A stretch of DNA of 15,514 nucleotides, from the NCBI GenBank assembly GCA_964389805.1, contig CAYMFU010000132.1:1-15514 (forward strand), read 5' to 3'. The position numbers and the translations under genes were made by a program. The notes beneath the pieces are model-generated. The model saw nothing but the letters and a program-made list of their open reading frames with translations, was not told the origin of the DNA and made no database searches. The first letter of the stretch is position 1. The number at the start of each line of letters is the position of its first letter. This DNA is from JAGTVG01 sp964389805 (lineage in GTDB: Bacteria > Bacteroidota > Bacteroidia > Cytophagales > Cyclobacteriaceae). This document shows positions 14,247 through 15,514 of this stretch, piece after piece.

Positions 14247-15353
14247 ATGAAGAAGTTAGCGATCCTCTTTTTTGTTTTAAGTTTATTTTCCTGTCAGACC
14301 ACTACCGAAAAAGCCGTCAATGGATTTTCTGTGAAAAGAGGTACAAATGTGGCCCACTGGTTATCTCAAAGTACGCGTCGCGGAGTTGAACGGGAACAGT
14401 TTATTATAAAAAAAGACCTTGAAAAAATTGCAGCGATGGGTTTTGATCATATTCGCCTTCCAATAGATGAAGTTCAGATGTGGGATGATGATGGTAAGCG
14501 ACATGAGGATGCATTTCAATTGATGATCAACTGCATAAAATGGTGTGAAGAGTATGACCTGAAGGTTATTGTGGATGTTCATATTCTTCGATCCCATTAC
14601 TTTCTGGCTAAAGAAAAACCACTTTGGACTGTTCCAGCCGAGCAGGAAAAATTTTATAACCTATGGAGGGATCTTTCGAAGGCGCTGAATCAATTTCCAA
14701 ATAGTCACCTGGCTTATGAATTAATGAATGAAGCTGTAGCGGATGATCCTGATCAATGGAATGATCTGATAGCTAATACTGTAAAGGCCATACGGGAACT
14801 GGAACCTGAAAGGACTATAGTAATTGGTTCAAACAAATGGCAATCTGTTGAGACATTTGATGAACTTAAGGTACCGGAAAATGATCCGAATATTCTTTTA
14901 AGTTTTCACTATTATGAACCAATGATGCTTACGCATCTGCTGGCAGGGTGGACAAATTATAGAAACTACCCTGGGCCGGTTCATTATCCCGGGATTCTTG
15001 TAACTGAAGAAGAATTTACTAATCTACCGGATAGTTTGAAGGTAGTGGCAGAAAATTCGCTTGGCAGGGAATTTAACAAAAAAGTTATTCTTGAGATGTG
15101 GCAGGAACCCATCAAAAAGGCTAAAGAACTTGGCCTTCCATTATATTGTGGTGAATTCGGAGTGTTTTTCAAAGCACCGGAACAGGACAGATTACGATGG
15201 TATCAGGATATTATACAATTATTTGAAGAAAACGGGATTGGCTATGCCAATTGGAATTATAAAAGTACAGCATTTGGAGTGGTTGACGATGATGGAAACC
15301 GATTTGATGACCTTATTAAGATCATTGTTCCATCAAATAACTCAACGAATTGA
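14247..15353 (+). CDS. GH5-like (cellulase family) lipoprotein glycoside hydrolase
   Basis: From ATG 14247 the protein is 368 residues. The signal peptide MKKLAILFFVLSLFSC ends in a lipobox with Cys16, so it should be a membrane-anchored lipoprotein, facing the periplasm or outside. The catalytic domain (about 26-365) is a (beta/alpha)8 barrel of clan GH-A: RGTNVAHWLS (31-40), FDHIRLPIDE (66-75), VIVDVHI (107-113), AYELMNEA with Glu162 as acid/base, SFHYYEP (219-225) and LYCGEFGV with Glu303 as nucleophile. The final YANWNYKS carries the aromatic Trp336 typical of the family. It would hydrolyse a beta-linked glycan; subfamily and substrate cannot be told. The frame extends upstream to 14187, but the signal peptide fixes the start at 14247. 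A sulfatase gene begins 66 bp after it on the same strand, which suggests work on a sulfated polysaccharide. Confidence 0.9.
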   Translation: MKKLAILFFVLSLFSCQTTTEKAVNGFSVKRGTNVAHWLSQSTRRGVEREQFIIKKDLEKIAAMGFDHIRLPIDEVQMWDDDGKRHEDAFQLMINCIKWCEEYDLKVIVDVHILRSHYFLAKEKPLWTVPAEQEKFYNLWRDLSKALNQFPNSHLAYELMNEAVADDPDQWNDLIANTVKAIRELEPERTIVIGSNKWQSVETFDELKVPENDPNILLSFHYYEPMMLTHLLAGWTNYRNYPGPVHYPGILVTEEEFTNLPDSLKVVAENSLGREFNKKVILEMWQEPIKKAKELGLPLYCGEFGVFFKAPEQDRLRWYQDIIQLFEENGIGYANWNYKSTAFGVVDDDGNRFDDLIKIIVPSNNSTN

Positions 15354-15419
15354 TGACCTGTATTTCCTGATCCTATAATGTAAAATCAGATTAGTATTTC
15401 TTTAACATGAAGATAATTT

Positions 15420-15514
15420 ATGATTTTTCGTAGATATATCACGCCATTAATTCTCCTCACCATATTATTATCATGCAACGTGGAGAACCATACAAATAGA
15501 CCTAATATAATTCT
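15420..15514 (+). CDS. Sulfatase lipoprotein, N-terminal start (3' truncated by window edge)
   Basis: The frame opens with ATG 15420 and runs out of the window. It encodes MIFRRYITPLILLTILLSC, a lipoprotein signal with lipobox LLSC and Cys19, followed by a short linker and NRPNIIL at 26-32. R/K-P-N-I-(I/L) right after the signal peptide is the well-known first beta strand of type I sulfatases, leading to the metal-binding Asp-Asp pair that would fall outside the window. About 31 complete codons are visible, so the call depends on this motif and on the context after a GH5 enzyme. The catalytic Cys/Ser cannot be checked. Confidence 0.72.
   Translation, partial: MIFRRYITPLILLTILLSCNVENHTNRPNII

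Noticed and set aside
1..15514. CRISPR array, tRNA, insertion sequence or phage remnant
   Set aside because: I looked for regular direct repeats, cloverleaf-like sequences, transposase motifs and terminal inverted repeats, and saw none.

Overview
The window looks like a chromosomal segment from a marine-type or environmental Bacteroidota bacterium, probably of the Cytophagia/Flavobacteriia kind. This is inferred from the AT-rich sequence, the A-rich sequence before most starts with no clear Shine-Dalgarno motif, Bacteroidota-typical families (DUF6695, DUF4833, the OB-fold lipoprotein-like family, YceI), and signal peptides cleaved at an Ala-Gln junction. No rRNA, tRNA, CRISPR array, transposase or phage gene is visible.

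Layout. (1) 2-694 is the C-terminal part of a sulfatase cut by the left edge. It converges on 708-1859 (minus), an unusual fusion of an HxGH nucleotidyltransferase with a compact GHMP sugar kinase. (2) 2055-4717 carries three plus-strand genes: an EcsC-family protein, a secreted protein made of two related lipocalin-like units, and a TIM-barrel sugar isomerase/epimerase. (3) A DUF427 protein (minus) and a DUF3179 lipoprotein (plus) diverge from 5303-5452. (4) 6721-8798 is a compact stress-type module: ECF sigma factor, cytoplasmic zinc anti-sigma factor, membrane-anchored OB-fold protein and secreted YceI protein. It is closed by a strong stem-loop at 8823-8859. (5) 8925-10524 holds a LysE-type exporter, a 49-residue membrane protein and a secreted DUF4833 protein. 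(6) 10636-14037 is a tight three-gene unit: a DUF6695 protein with an apparent His/Cys papain-like site, a Rieske-FMN glutamate-synthase-like fusion that overlaps it by 38 bp, and an unrecognised 263-residue protein. (7) 14247-15353 is a GH5-like lipoprotein glycosidase, and 15420-15514 is the beginning of a second, lipoprotein-type sulfatase cut by the right edge.

How it fits together. The two sulfatase fragments, the GH5 enzyme, the isomerase/epimerase and the sugar kinase-nucleotidyltransferase suggest use of sulfated polysaccharide and re-activation of released sugars. They do not form one operon and no SusC/SusD pair is visible, so this is inference. The most promising candidate for an undescribed system is the 10636-14037 unit. 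It couples an oxidoreductase that keeps the FMN/Fe-S core of glutamate synthase, but has a Rieske domain in place of the glutaminase, with a putative thiol hydrolase or acyltransferase. The second candidate is the nucleotidyltransferase-GHMP kinase fusion, which resembles HldE in logic but is built from different parts.
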